DNA from: CAZRDB01 sp964598695
GTDB taxonomy: Bacteria > Armatimonadota > Zipacnadia > UBA1398
Reading direction: 5' to 3'
NCBI GenBank assembly: GCA_964598695.1
Contig: CAZRDB010000009.1
Location: forward strand, 1 to 53,952
Length of the DNA stretch: 53,952 nt
Every line of letters begins with the position of its first letter. Within the stretch, counting starts at the first letter, position 1. The notes under the pieces are model-generated. The model made no database searches and had not been told where the DNA came from. It worked only from the letters and a program-made list of their open reading frames with translations. Below are positions 1-7,633 of the stretch, piece by piece. Position numbers and translations under genes: made by a program.

Positions 1-167
1 GGGGGGCGGTGCGTAGCCGCCGCCCTGCGGCGGCGGGGGGGGGGCGGGGTCGGCCCCGAGGGGGGCGGCGGAGGTGGCGGAGGAGGCGGTGGCGGTGGCG
101 GCGCCGCGGACAGGAACCGTGGGAGCCCGCGAAGCTGTTCGAGCGCCATGGTCAGAGCGAGCGTCAT
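1..167 (-). CDS. N-terminal fragment of a proline-rich protein, cut by the window edge
   Basis: On the minus strand an ATG at 167 follows a strong ribosome site (GGGAGAAG, five bases upstream). The reading frame stays open to base 1. It starts MTLALTMALEQLRGLPRF and passes into a run of about 13 prolines. After a tract of ten C bases (35-44) the frame reads Arg/Ala-rich. A one-base change in that tract would instead give PPQGGGYAPPP, the kind of low-complexity stretch expected after a polyproline linker, so a homopolymer length error is likely. The function cannot be told. It lies downstream of the gene ending at 381 on the same strand, past a hairpin. Polyproline stretches of this sort usually link a membrane anchor or zinc-ribbon head to a C-terminal domain, but none is visible here. 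Confidence 0.45.
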   Translation of the reverse strand, partial: MTLALTMALEQLRGLPRFLSAAPPPPPPPPPPPPPPSGPTPPPPRRRRAAATHRP

Positions 168-319
168 GGTATCTTCTCCCTCTCTCGATAGACCCGGGCC
201 CCGTGCATGGCAAGCGCTACGTCACTGCCCGGAGCGTCAGTGTTGCTCGCCCAGGGGGTTCGGCGGGATGGCCGAGTGCTCCTGCTTCCTGGCCCACGCG
301 AGTGTGTGCCGCAGTGCGA

Positions 320-353
320 CACGCCCCCGGCGCGCGGGGGCTCCGGGGGCGTG
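320..353 (-). terminator. GC-rich hairpin after the gene ending at 381
   Basis: CACGCCCCCGG (320-330) and CCGGGGGCGTG (343-353) form a perfect 11-bp stem with a 12-base loop, 27 bases past the stop codon of the minus-strand gene. No T-run follows on either strand, so it is terminator-like rather than a textbook intrinsic terminator. Confidence 0.45.
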
Positions 354-380
354 GGCGAAGGGGTGTTGCGGGCGGGTCGG

Positions 381-1013
381 CTAGAGCTTGCCCTGGAGGC
401 GCATGTACTCCATCGTGACCCACAGGAGCGGCATCTCGACATGGCCGGCGATCTTGTGGAGACTCCGGGCGAGGCCGCGGCTCACGTCGCGCTCGTCCTT
501 GCCGGCAGCCCGCTCGTCGGTCTCGACCTGCAGTGTGAGCTGCAGCGCCTGGCTCACGTAGCTGACGAGGTTCCACGGGAGCGACTTCTCGGGGATGGCG
601 TTGTAGACCCGCTGCAACTCGGTGCTGAGCCAGTCCCAGCCGCGGAGCGAGGCCGCGGCCTGCTCGCGGCTCTTGCGGCTCTGCTCCTCGGCCGTCGCGC
701 GGGCCTGCTCGCGCTCGCGTTCGCGCAGGTAGGCGGCCTCGTCGGTGCCCTCGAGGAAGACGAGGGTCGCCGCTCCGCCGCCCAGCAGCCGGGCGAACTC
801 GTTCTGGATCGACAGCTTGGCCTGGACGGCCTGCAGGGTGGGGGTGCGGTGGATGTCGGCGGGCGCGACGCCCAGGTAGAGCTTGCCGTCCTCGAACGCG
901 AGCGGGGTGCAGGCCTCGAGCGCCTCCCACAGCGAGACGTTGACGGGGCCTTCCTTCATCGCCTGGACGGTCTTCTGCCAGGCTGCGCGGACTTCCTCGA
1001 GCGGGCTTCCCAT
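381..1013 (-). CDS. Small protein with a DnaA-domain-I-like N-terminus
   Basis: 210 residues, starting at ATG 1013 behind a GAGGAGG ribosome site. A longer in-frame extension to 1400 is rejected because it has no such site and runs into the divergent gene. The first 85 residues have the pattern of the small alpha/beta domain shared by DnaA domain I and the DnaX C-terminus: a Trp near residue 12, a central LYLGVAPADIHRTP strand-turn, then an amphipathic helix. Residues 88-115 are rich in Arg/Glu/Ala and look like a coiled coil. The C-terminal 90 residues are helical and hydrophobic (PLLWVTMEYMRLQ). No AAA or DNA-binding domain follows, so it is not DnaA. The domain call is by eye and the role is unknown. 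Confidence 0.75.
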   Translation of the reverse strand: MGSPLEEVRAAWQKTVQAMKEGPVNVSLWEALEACTPLAFEDGKLYLGVAPADIHRTPTLQAVQAKLSIQNEFARLLGGGAATLVFLEGTDEAAYLREREREQARATAEEQSRKSREQAAASLRGWDWLSTELQRVYNAIPEKSLPWNLVSYVSQALQLTLQVETDERAAGKDERDVSRGLARSLHKIAGHVEMPLLWVTMEYMRLQGKL

Positions 1014-1090
1014 GGGTGTCCTCCTCGCCGATCGGTGGGCAATCGTCGTGGGCCAGGCCCCTTCCGGGAGACCCGGTCCGCGCCGCGGGC

Positions 1091-1120
1091 ACGGTAGCAG
1101 AGCGCTTCGCGGGGTGTCAA
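1091..1120 (-). promoter_or_regulatory. Candidate sigma70-type promoter for the 1013-381 gene
   Basis: On the minus strand, TTGACA (1120-1115) is a perfect -35 box. An 18-base spacer separates it from TACCGT (1096-1091), a weak -10. The expected start near 1084 would leave a leader of about 70 bases before the ATG at 1013. Confidence 0.4.
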
Positions 1121-1206
1121 TTCGACGGGGCCGCCGAGAGGGCTCCGGCGCCTGCGCGGGGAATAGCCAGGTGGAGTACCGATGTTCCTGTGAGGGAGAA
1201 CGTCGA

Positions 1207-2565
1207 GTGGCCATTCGTCGACCCCAGCCGTTCGGATACGGCAGTGAGGTTGTGGGCATTGGGCTCGCGGCGGGAGAGGGACGGCGTTCGCGACCCCTCA
1301 CCCTGAAGGCGAAGGGATACCTTCGCAGCAAGGGCGCCATCCGGCTCCTCGGCCAGCGGTTGATGGACTGGATCATCAAGACGCTGGTCGCCGAGGGCAT
1401 CCACCACTACATCATGGTGACGAAGGGCAAGGAGAACCGCTACCAGGTCAAGCGGCTTCTCGGCTACGGCGAGGCGCTCGACATCCACGTCCGCTACTCG
1501 CAGTCGCGCTTCGACAAGCTCGACCGCGGCAGCGCCGACGCGACGTTGCTCAATCTCGAGCTGTTCGACGTCCAGCTCCCCGCGTTCGTGCTCCCCACCG
1601 ATTCCATCCTCGAGGTCGACGTGAAGAGCCTCCTCGCACAGCACCAGGAGCGCGGCTCGATCGCCACGATCCTGACCTTCGAGGTCGATATCGACGAGGC
1701 GATCGACAAGTACGGGGTGCTGCTGACCGACGGCGAGGGCCGGGTCTGCGAGTTCGTCGAGAAGCCGAACGCCGAGCAGGCGGCCCAGCTCGTCGAGCGT
1801 ACGGGCAGCCGCACCGTGCTCACCAACGCCGGCTTCTACATGCTCGATTCCGTCGCGTGCCGCGAGCAGGCCCGCGACAGCGAGATCCGCCGGATGCGCG
1901 AGCGGAGCCTGGACTTCGGCAAGGACTTCCTGCCGTGGCTCGTCGCGAAGGGCTTCCCCGTCCACACTCGGCCGATCACCAAGGTCGGCGACCTCGGCAA
2001 CATCCCGGCCTACGTCGACACCATGCTGCGCGTGCTGCGGGGGGAGTTTGCCCACGCCGACGCCCATCTCGGCTACGTCTACGACCGTGAGCGTCGGATC
2101 TGGATCGAGCCCGAGACCCTCCACGCGATCGATGAGTGGTCGGGCCGGACGCTCAAGGAGCGGATCGAGAGCGGCGATGTGAAGATCGGCGAGTGCGTCC
2201 GGATCGGGAAGTACGTCCAGATCTACTCCGGCGCCGAGCTGTCGCACTGCAACATCGACGACGAGTGTGAGATCTACGAGGGGGCGCGGATCGCCCGCGC
2301 GTCGGTGGGCGAGGGGAGCATCATCGGGCCGTACGCCGAGATCTCCGACTGCGTCTGCGGCGTGATGTGCAACGTGCAATCGAGCCGAAGCGCCTCCACG
2401 GTGCTCTCGGGCTTCACCGCGATCGGCGACGAGGCGATCCTCCGTGCCGGCGTGATGCTCGAGGACGGGATCATGGTCTACCCGCGGGTCAAGGTGCCCA
2501 GGGGCTGCTACTGCCCTCCGGGCACCGAGCTGACCTCCGCGGACGACGTTCTCGAGTGGCTGTAG
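1207..2565 (+). CDS. NDP-sugar pyrophosphorylase with C-terminal left-handed beta-helix
   Basis: 452 residues from GTG 1207, chosen because GAGGGAGA sits seven bases upstream and the signature lies just inside. Residues 21-32, AAGEGRRSRPLT, match the nucleotide-binding loop of sugar-1-phosphate nucleotidyltransferases. The chain continues through a DIHVRYSQ region, LPTDSILEVD (the metal-binding Asp segment, usually GD) and VCEFVEKP (the acceptor-sugar motif). From about residue 290 there are hexapeptide-like turns (IGECVRIGKYVQIYSG), the left-handed beta-helix seen in GlmU/GlgC relatives. The expected reaction is NTP plus sugar-1-phosphate to NDP-sugar and pyrophosphate. The usual KP after the loop is replaced by KGYLRSKGAIRLLG, so the exact substrate is open. 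It converges on the next gene with six bases between them. Confidence 0.85.
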   Translation: MAIRRPQPFGYGSEVVGIGLAAGEGRRSRPLTLKAKGYLRSKGAIRLLGQRLMDWIIKTLVAEGIHHYIMVTKGKENRYQVKRLLGYGEALDIHVRYSQSRFDKLDRGSADATLLNLELFDVQLPAFVLPTDSILEVDVKSLLAQHQERGSIATILTFEVDIDEAIDKYGVLLTDGEGRVCEFVEKPNAEQAAQLVERTGSRTVLTNAGFYMLDSVACREQARDSEIRRMRERSLDFGKDFLPWLVAKGFPVHTRPITKVGDLGNIPAYVDTMLRVLRGEFAHADAHLGYVYDRERRIWIEPETLHAIDEWSGRTLKERIESGDVKIGECVRIGKYVQIYSGAELSHCNIDDECEIYEGARIARASVGEGSIIGPYAEISDCVCGVMCNVQSSRSASTVLSGFTAIGDEAILRAGVMLEDGIMVYPRVKVPRGCYCPPGTELTSADDVLEWL

Positions 2566-2575
2566 CCGCGGCTAC
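2562..2575. other. Perfect palindrome covering two convergent stop codons
   Basis: GTAGCCGCGGCTAC is a perfect 14-base palindrome. It contains the TAG of the plus gene (2563-2565) and, as CTA, the TAG of the minus gene (2572-2574). It could form a short cruciform or a weak two-way terminator; the stem is too short to be sure. Confidence 0.35.
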
Positions 2576-3126
2576 GGGGTCGTCTTCTGTACGACCTCCG
2601 CGATGAGCTTCCACTTGCCCTTCGCGTTGATCTGTCCATCCCGCTGCTTCTGCCACCGCTGGTAGATCTCGGTATCCGGCTTGCCGGTCCGGTCGCCTTC
2701 CTTCTCGGTCTTGACCTTCTCGCCCTCGATCACGACCTGGACCTGGACCGGGGTGGCGTCCTTGAGCGTCTCGAACTTCGTCTGCTTCTCGGGGTAGGGC
2801 TTCTGCTGCCCGCTCGCGTCGACCGCGACCTCGACCCAGTTGTCCTTGATCGTCGGCCGATAGAGGCTCGGGAAGTCCTTGCTGCCACCCAGGTTGCTCT
2901 GCATCTGGTAGCCGTCGGCGCGCATCGCCTTGCGGCCCTTCGAGCCGCTGGCGTACTTGAGGGCGGCGGCCAGCGGGCTCCCGATCATGTCCTGGACCTT
3001 GAAGAACCCGAAGACGCAGCCCACCATGATCAGCAGCGCGATGATGGCCCACGCCACTCGCTGCACAGCCACGTTCTTCTTCTGCTGCCGGCGTACCTCT
3101 GCCTGCATGGCCTGCCGACGATCCAT
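2572..3126 (-). CDS. Membrane-anchored protein of unknown function
   Basis: 184 residues if started at ATG 3126. A GTG at 3132 has better spacing to GAGAGG and would add two residues. The N-terminus is basic (MDRRQAMQAEVRRQQKKN) and followed by one membrane segment around residues 25-44 (AWAIIALLIMVGCVFGFF). The remaining roughly 140 residues would be periplasmic or outside. They are hydrophilic, with SKDFPSLYRPTIKDNW and a C-terminal stretch KGKWKLIAEVVQK that reads like the last strands of a small beta-rich domain. I do not recognise the family. Confidence 0.8.
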   Translation of the reverse strand: MDRRQAMQAEVRRQQKKNVAVQRVAWAIIALLIMVGCVFGFFKVQDMIGSPLAAALKYASGSKGRKAMRADGYQMQSNLGGSKDFPSLYRPTIKDNWVEVAVDASGQQKPYPEKQTKFETLKDATPVQVQVVIEGEKVKTEKEGDRTGKPDTEIYQRWQKQRDGQINAKGKWKLIAEVVQKTTP

Positions 3127-3291
3127 CGCCACTGCACTCACCCTCTCGTGTCGCCCGGGCACCGACGCGTCAGGTTACCCTCGGCCGTGCGGGCTGTCGA
3201 GACTCCCCGGGCGTGCCGAGCCCACGCCCGGCACGCGACAGACCCAGTGATCTCGTGCCTTGCGGCGCGGGCCGTATTACGCGGCCCCGGG

Positions 3292-6200
3292 CTAGTCGTC
3301 GAGCGGACCCGGCCGCGGCGTCCGCGGCGCCGTCGCGATCCGCGGTCGCACGGCGAGCCAGTCGACGCCCTGGAAGTCGGGGTCGGGGATCGCGCGGATC
3401 TCGTCCTCCCCGATGTACGGGCACATGGCGTCGACCCAGACCGTCAGCCGTTCGAGGCTGACGGGGTCGACCTTCACCCCATGGTGCGCGCCCGAGGAGG
3501 CGATCTCGACGAGCCGGCTGCGGTAGGAGAGCGCCGTCATCGGGGGCGGGGTCACGTAGGCCGCGGGATCGACGGTGCTGTAGCCCTCGACCGGGATCAT
3601 CCCCGCCGCGCCAAAGCCCGGCGGCGGGCTCTCGGGCTTCACGTACGGCGCGCCCCACGACGGCTGGCCGATCAGCGTGACGTAGGGCTCGTCGAACATC
3701 AGGAAGCCCGGGCGCTCGGTCAGGTCAAGTACCGTGCGGGCCTCTCCGTCGCCTTGGTGGCACGCGCCGCAGTACCGGTCGAGCACCGGCTGAACGTACC
3801 GCTTGAAGCCCACCGTCCGGTCGTCCCACGGCGGCGGCGTGATCGAGACCGGCTCGCGCGCGAGGCTCTCCGGCACTCGCGGCGTGGCGGGCGAGACGCT
3901 GTGCTGCTCGTGGCAGCCGACGCAGCCGCGCCGCTCGCCGGGCATGACCCAGGCGAAGCTCCGCATGGTCTGCAGCGCGCGCCGGTTCTCGTCGAGGAGT
4001 TGGAAGTGCAGCGCGGCCCCCGCCGGCGCCTCGAACGAAACCGAGCCGTCCTCGGCCACCGGGACGGTGCCGAGGATCCGCTTCACGCCCTCGGACTGGA
4101 CCATCGAGACCACGGGCCCCGTGGAGATGTACGGCCGCTGGTACCAGTAGGTGTAGGTCTTCGGGTCGATGCTCAGCACGCGGAGGAACCGCACCTTGCC
4201 GTGGAGCGATGGGGGCGTCCCCTCGTAGACGTTGGCGCTGAGGAACGCGCCCGGCTTCGGATGCTCGCGCTCCTCGCGACTCGGCCAGGCCACCCGGTCG
4301 GGGAGCACGGTCGGCGTCGGGCGCGGCCGGAGCGGGATCGCGTGGAGAACCTGGTGCGTGCCCTCCCAGATCAGCTCCCGGTTGCCGTGGACGTCCATCA
4401 GGTAGAGCGCGAACTTGCCCCCGCGCTGGGCCGAGACCAGGAAGTCCTCCTCGGTGAGCGGGAAGGGCGAGTAGTAGGCGTCGAAACGTCCGCTGGTGTG
4501 GTAGTCGGCAGCCTCGATCGGGTCGCTCGGGCCGTTGCCGCTCTCGGGCCACTCCGTCTCGGCGGTGACCTTCGTCACGCCGGACGGGAAGTTCAGGCCC
4601 TCGTAGGCGTCGACGATGCCGACGCTGCCCGCAAACCAGTTGTGGTGGGCGCTGCCCGTGAACATCACCCGGCGTGAGCCGGGGATCTCCCGCGCGTCCT
4701 TCAGCAGGTCGGGCCAGACGCTCTGGTTGCCCCAGTGGACGGCGCTCTGGGTGCCGTCCGGGTTCATGGTCCACAGCCCCTGGGCGCGCCACAGCGGCTT
4801 GTCGGTGTACTCCCAGCGCGTGTACAGGATCCGGCCGTCCCGCAGCATCGAGGGCAGGTAGTCGGGCTCGTTGTTGCACGAGATCAGGTACATGTCCTTG
4901 CCCGTCAGGTCGCAGCGGGCGAGCACGAACGCGTTCGTCGGCGGCATACACCGGACATACGTGTGCGCGCGCGTCGTCGAGAACGCGATGTGGCGGCCGT
5001 CGGGCAGGTAGATGGGGTCGAGGTCGTCGTACGGGCCCCGGGTGAGCTGCCGCAGCCCCGTCCCGTCGGCGCCGACCTCGTACAGGTGGAACGACTTCTC
5101 GTTGTGCGGCTTCATGCAGAAGAGGACGCGCGTGCCATCGAACGAGACGTCGGGCCGCCAGAACGAGCCGTGGATCGGCCCCTCGGGCGCGAGCTGGCGC
5201 AGGTGGCCGGCGGGGGAGAGGCCGTCGAGCACGAGCAGCCTGCCGCCGGGGACGGCCATGTAGCCGAGCCGATGACGGGTCTCGTGGAGCCACTCCGAGC
5301 CCTGGGGGAAGGGCGTGTCGACGAAGACGACCCGGCTGAAGTCGAGCGCCGGGTTGCGGAAGGCGATCCGACGCTTCAGGGCGCGGATGGCGAGATACAG
5401 CTCCTCGTCGGGTGCGGCGAGGCCCTTGGAGCGCGCCTCGAGCGCGGCCAGTTCCTCTGTCTCGGCGTCGAGGTCGACGCCCTCACGCGCCAGTCGGGCC
5501 GCCAGGTCGCGGGTCCAGCCGATCTCGCGCTGGATCCGCTCCGGCGAGGGGTTGCCGTCGGCCTGGAACAGCCAGTCGCGCCGGAGCGCCGCTTGGGCCT
5601 CGTCGGCCGTACGGTCGCGCGTCACGGGCGTCTCGGGCGTGCGGTAGGGCGCGACGGCCTCGTGCTGCCACGGCCGGAACTCGATCCGTGCGCCCATCTC
5701 GAAGACGAGCCGGAGCCACTCGGGCGAGGCCTCGGCGGAGGCCCCTTGCTCCTCGAGCCGCGCCAGGCGCTCGGCGAGCCCGCGGACCTCTCGCCACTTC
5801 GCCGCCTGCTCCTCGGACTGCTGGGCCCACTGCTCGGGTGTGAGCGGCTCGTACTCGAGCAGCAGGTCGCGGAGCCGGCCGGTCGCGGCGCGGAGGAGGC
5901 CGGGGTCGGCGATGACCTCCAGTGGGCTCAGCCCCGCCCAGGCGGCGAGCCGCTCGCACGGCTCGGGGAAGTCGGCCCGGATCCGCGCCTCCAGCGCGTC
6001 GGCGAGATCGAGATCGAGCGCGGTCTGGCCCGTCGCGTAGCGCTCGGCCCCGAGGCTCAGCGTGGCCGCGAGGTCGTCGCCCCGCTCGTAGAGCGCCGCG
6101 ACGCGCTCCGTGAGGCGGCCGGCGCGCTGCGCATCGGCGGCGAGCCCGGCATCGCGGAGGGCTCGGATCTGCTCCGGCGCGAGCGCCGCGCGGTAGATCC

Positions 6201-7527
6201 GCAGGTCGTCGAGGCCGCCCTCGTACCACTCGCTCTGCCCGCTGGAGGAGCCGATGAAGGCGGGCGCCTGGCGGTCGACGGCCAGGGCGCCGGGACGCTC
6301 GCGCGTCCCGATCTCCTCGCCGTCCAGGTAGACGCGGTAGGCCTGGCCGTCGAAGGTTGCCGCGCAGTGGTGCCAGGCGCCGTCGAGCAGCTTCGCCGGG
6401 TCGATCGGAGCGTCGCACTCCGCGTAGCCGTCGACGTTGAGTCCGAGGGCCAAGACTGCGCCGTTCTCCTGGAACGAGAAGAGCACGCGGTTCGCGCATT
6501 CCTGCCGGAGGATCTCGCGATAGCCGCTCAGGTTGCGCGGGCGGACCCACGCGCTGAACGAGACCGCCTCCAGCCCGTCGAGCGTCGGCCCCAGCACGAC
6601 GGGCAGCGCGTGGCGGCCTTCCAGCTCGATGGCGCGGCCGTGGACCCCGTTGCGGGTCGCGAGGGCCGGGGCGGGCACGATGTCGAGTGACCGGTCGCCG
6701 CCCTCGGCGGTGAGGAGCGAGACCAGCCCCCTGCCATCGAGTGTCCACTGGGCCAGGAGCGGGGCAGCGAGGGTCGGGCCGGAGGCCCCCTCGCCGATCT
6801 CGCGAGCGGCCGCCTCCTGAGCGTTGAGGCCCTCCCGGTGGAGGGAGGCGATCTCCTCGGCGGTCAGCGCGACGGAGTAGAACCGAAGGTCGTCCATCAG
6901 CCCCCGGTAGCACTCGCCGCCGTTGGCGGAGCCGATGCACAGCGGGGCCGGTCCGCCGGCGAGGAGCGTGCCGGGGCGGTGGAGGCTGCCCACCTCGGCG
7001 CCATCGAGGTAGACGCGGAAGTCGCTGCCGTCGAAGGTGGCGGCGCAGTGGTGCCAGCGGCCGTCGGCGAGCGCGACCGGCTCGACCGCGGCGTCACACT
7101 CCACGTAGCCGTCCACGTTGAGGCCGAGCGAGAGGATCGCGCCGTCGCCCTGGAACGAGAACAGCAGCCGCTGGTCGCCGTCCTCCTTCCGGAGGATCTG
7201 CCGGTAGCCGGAGAGATCGCTCGGCGCCACCCATGCCGAGAACGTGAGCCCGGCCAGCTCCGCCACCGCGGGTGCGGGGTCGGCCTGCAGGCGGTGGTCC
7301 CCGGCGAAGGCGAGGGCGGGGCCGAACAGGCCGTCGAGACGCCGCAGGGACTCCGCCCCGAAATCGGGGACGGCGTCGAGGTGGGCGGGCCCGGCATCGC
7401 GGCAGCGGGCGCCGATGACCTCGTCGAAGGTCCAGTGGGCGAGCAGCGGGCGCTCGGGAGCGGCAGAGCACAGAGACGGCGCGAGCAGGCTCGCGATGAC
7501 GGCAAGGTACAGGGGGGCGGACTTCAC
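3292..7527 (-). CDS. Exported LamG-LamG-propeller-HzsA-like protein with two CxxCH haem motifs
   Basis: 1411 residues from GTG 7527, behind GGAGG. A signal peptide (residues 1-22, ending SLCSA) directs export. Two LamG jelly-roll domains follow (about 28-235 and 255-475) and are clearly duplicates (LSGYRQILR / LSGYREILR, WHHCAATFDG in both). A helical part (about 480-720) leads to TolB/PD40-type repeats (for example LYEVGADGTGLRQLTRGPYD). The end matches hydrazine-synthase-alpha-like proteins: RPYISTGPVVSMVQSEGVKR, then CVGCH at 1202-1206 and CGACH at 1253-1257, sites for covalent c-type haem. Known HzsA makes hydrazine in anammox bacteria, but this family branch is common in non-anammox planctomycete-like genomes and its activity there is unknown. 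No HzsB/C lies nearby, so hydrazine synthesis is not implied. Expected location is the periplasm or cell surface. Confidence 0.85.
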   Translation of the reverse strand: MKSAPLYLAVIASLLAPSLCSAAPERPLLAHWTFDEVIGARCRDAGPAHLDAVPDFGAESLRRLDGLFGPALAFAGDHRLQADPAPAVAELAGLTFSAWVAPSDLSGYRQILRKEDGDQRLLFSFQGDGAILSLGLNVDGYVECDAAVEPVALADGRWHHCAATFDGSDFRVYLDGAEVGSLHRPGTLLAGGPAPLCIGSANGGECYRGLMDDLRFYSVALTAEEIASLHREGLNAQEAAAREIGEGASGPTLAAPLLAQWTLDGRGLVSLLTAEGGDRSLDIVPAPALATRNGVHGRAIELEGRHALPVVLGPTLDGLEAVSFSAWVRPRNLSGYREILRQECANRVLFSFQENGAVLALGLNVDGYAECDAPIDPAKLLDGAWHHCAATFDGQAYRVYLDGEEIGTRERPGALAVDRQAPAFIGSSSGQSEWYEGGLDDLRIYRAALAPEQIRALRDAGLAADAQRAGRLTERVAALYERGDDLAATLSLGAERYATGQTALDLDLADALEARIRADFPEPCERLAAWAGLSPLEVIADPGLLRAATGRLRDLLLEYEPLTPEQWAQQSEEQAAKWREVRGLAERLARLEEQGASAEASPEWLRLVFEMGARIEFRPWQHEAVAPYRTPETPVTRDRTADEAQAALRRDWLFQADGNPSPERIQREIGWTRDLAARLAREGVDLDAETEELAALEARSKGLAAPDEELYLAIRALKRRIAFRNPALDFSRVVFVDTPFPQGSEWLHETRHRLGYMAVPGGRLLVLDGLSPAGHLRQLAPEGPIHGSFWRPDVSFDGTRVLFCMKPHNEKSFHLYEVGADGTGLRQLTRGPYDDLDPIYLPDGRHIAFSTTRAHTYVRCMPPTNAFVLARCDLTGKDMYLISCNNEPDYLPSMLRDGRILYTRWEYTDKPLWRAQGLWTMNPDGTQSAVHWGNQSVWPDLLKDAREIPGSRRVMFTGSAHHNWFAGSVGIVDAYEGLNFPSGVTKVTAETEWPESGNGPSDPIEAADYHTSGRFDAYYSPFPLTEEDFLVSAQRGGKFALYLMDVHGNRELIWEGTHQVLHAIPLRPRPTPTVLPDRVAWPSREEREHPKPGAFLSANVYEGTPPSLHGKVRFLRVLSIDPKTYTYWYQRPYISTGPVVSMVQSEGVKRILGTVPVAEDGSVSFEAPAGAALHFQLLDENRRALQTMRSFAWVMPGERRGCVGCHEQHSVSPATPRVPESLAREPVSITPPPWDDRTVGFKRYVQPVLDRYCGACHQGDGEARTVLDLTERPGFLMFDEPYVTLIGQPSWGAPYVKPESPPPGFGAAGMIPVEGYSTVDPAAYVTPPPMTALSYRSRLVEIASSGAHHGVKVDPVSLERLTVWVDAMCPYIGEDEIRAIPDPDFQGVDWLAVRPRIATAPRTPRPGPLDD

Positions 7528-7633
7528 CTGGGGCCTCCACTCGGATGAGGGCGTGGGATGTTGGACCCGGAAGCATTCGGCGCGGGCATCCCCCCTCCTG
7601 CAGGAAATTCCAGGGGAGTGTGCCTGGGGCCCC

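Noticed and set aside
1..110. Simple G-rich repeat or replication origin
   Set aside because: It reads well as the polyproline codons of a gene on the minus strand, with an intact ribosome site; no DnaA boxes are seen.
3292..7527. True hydrazine synthase
   Set aside because: No HzsB/C and LamG-rich architecture; the resemblance is at family level only.
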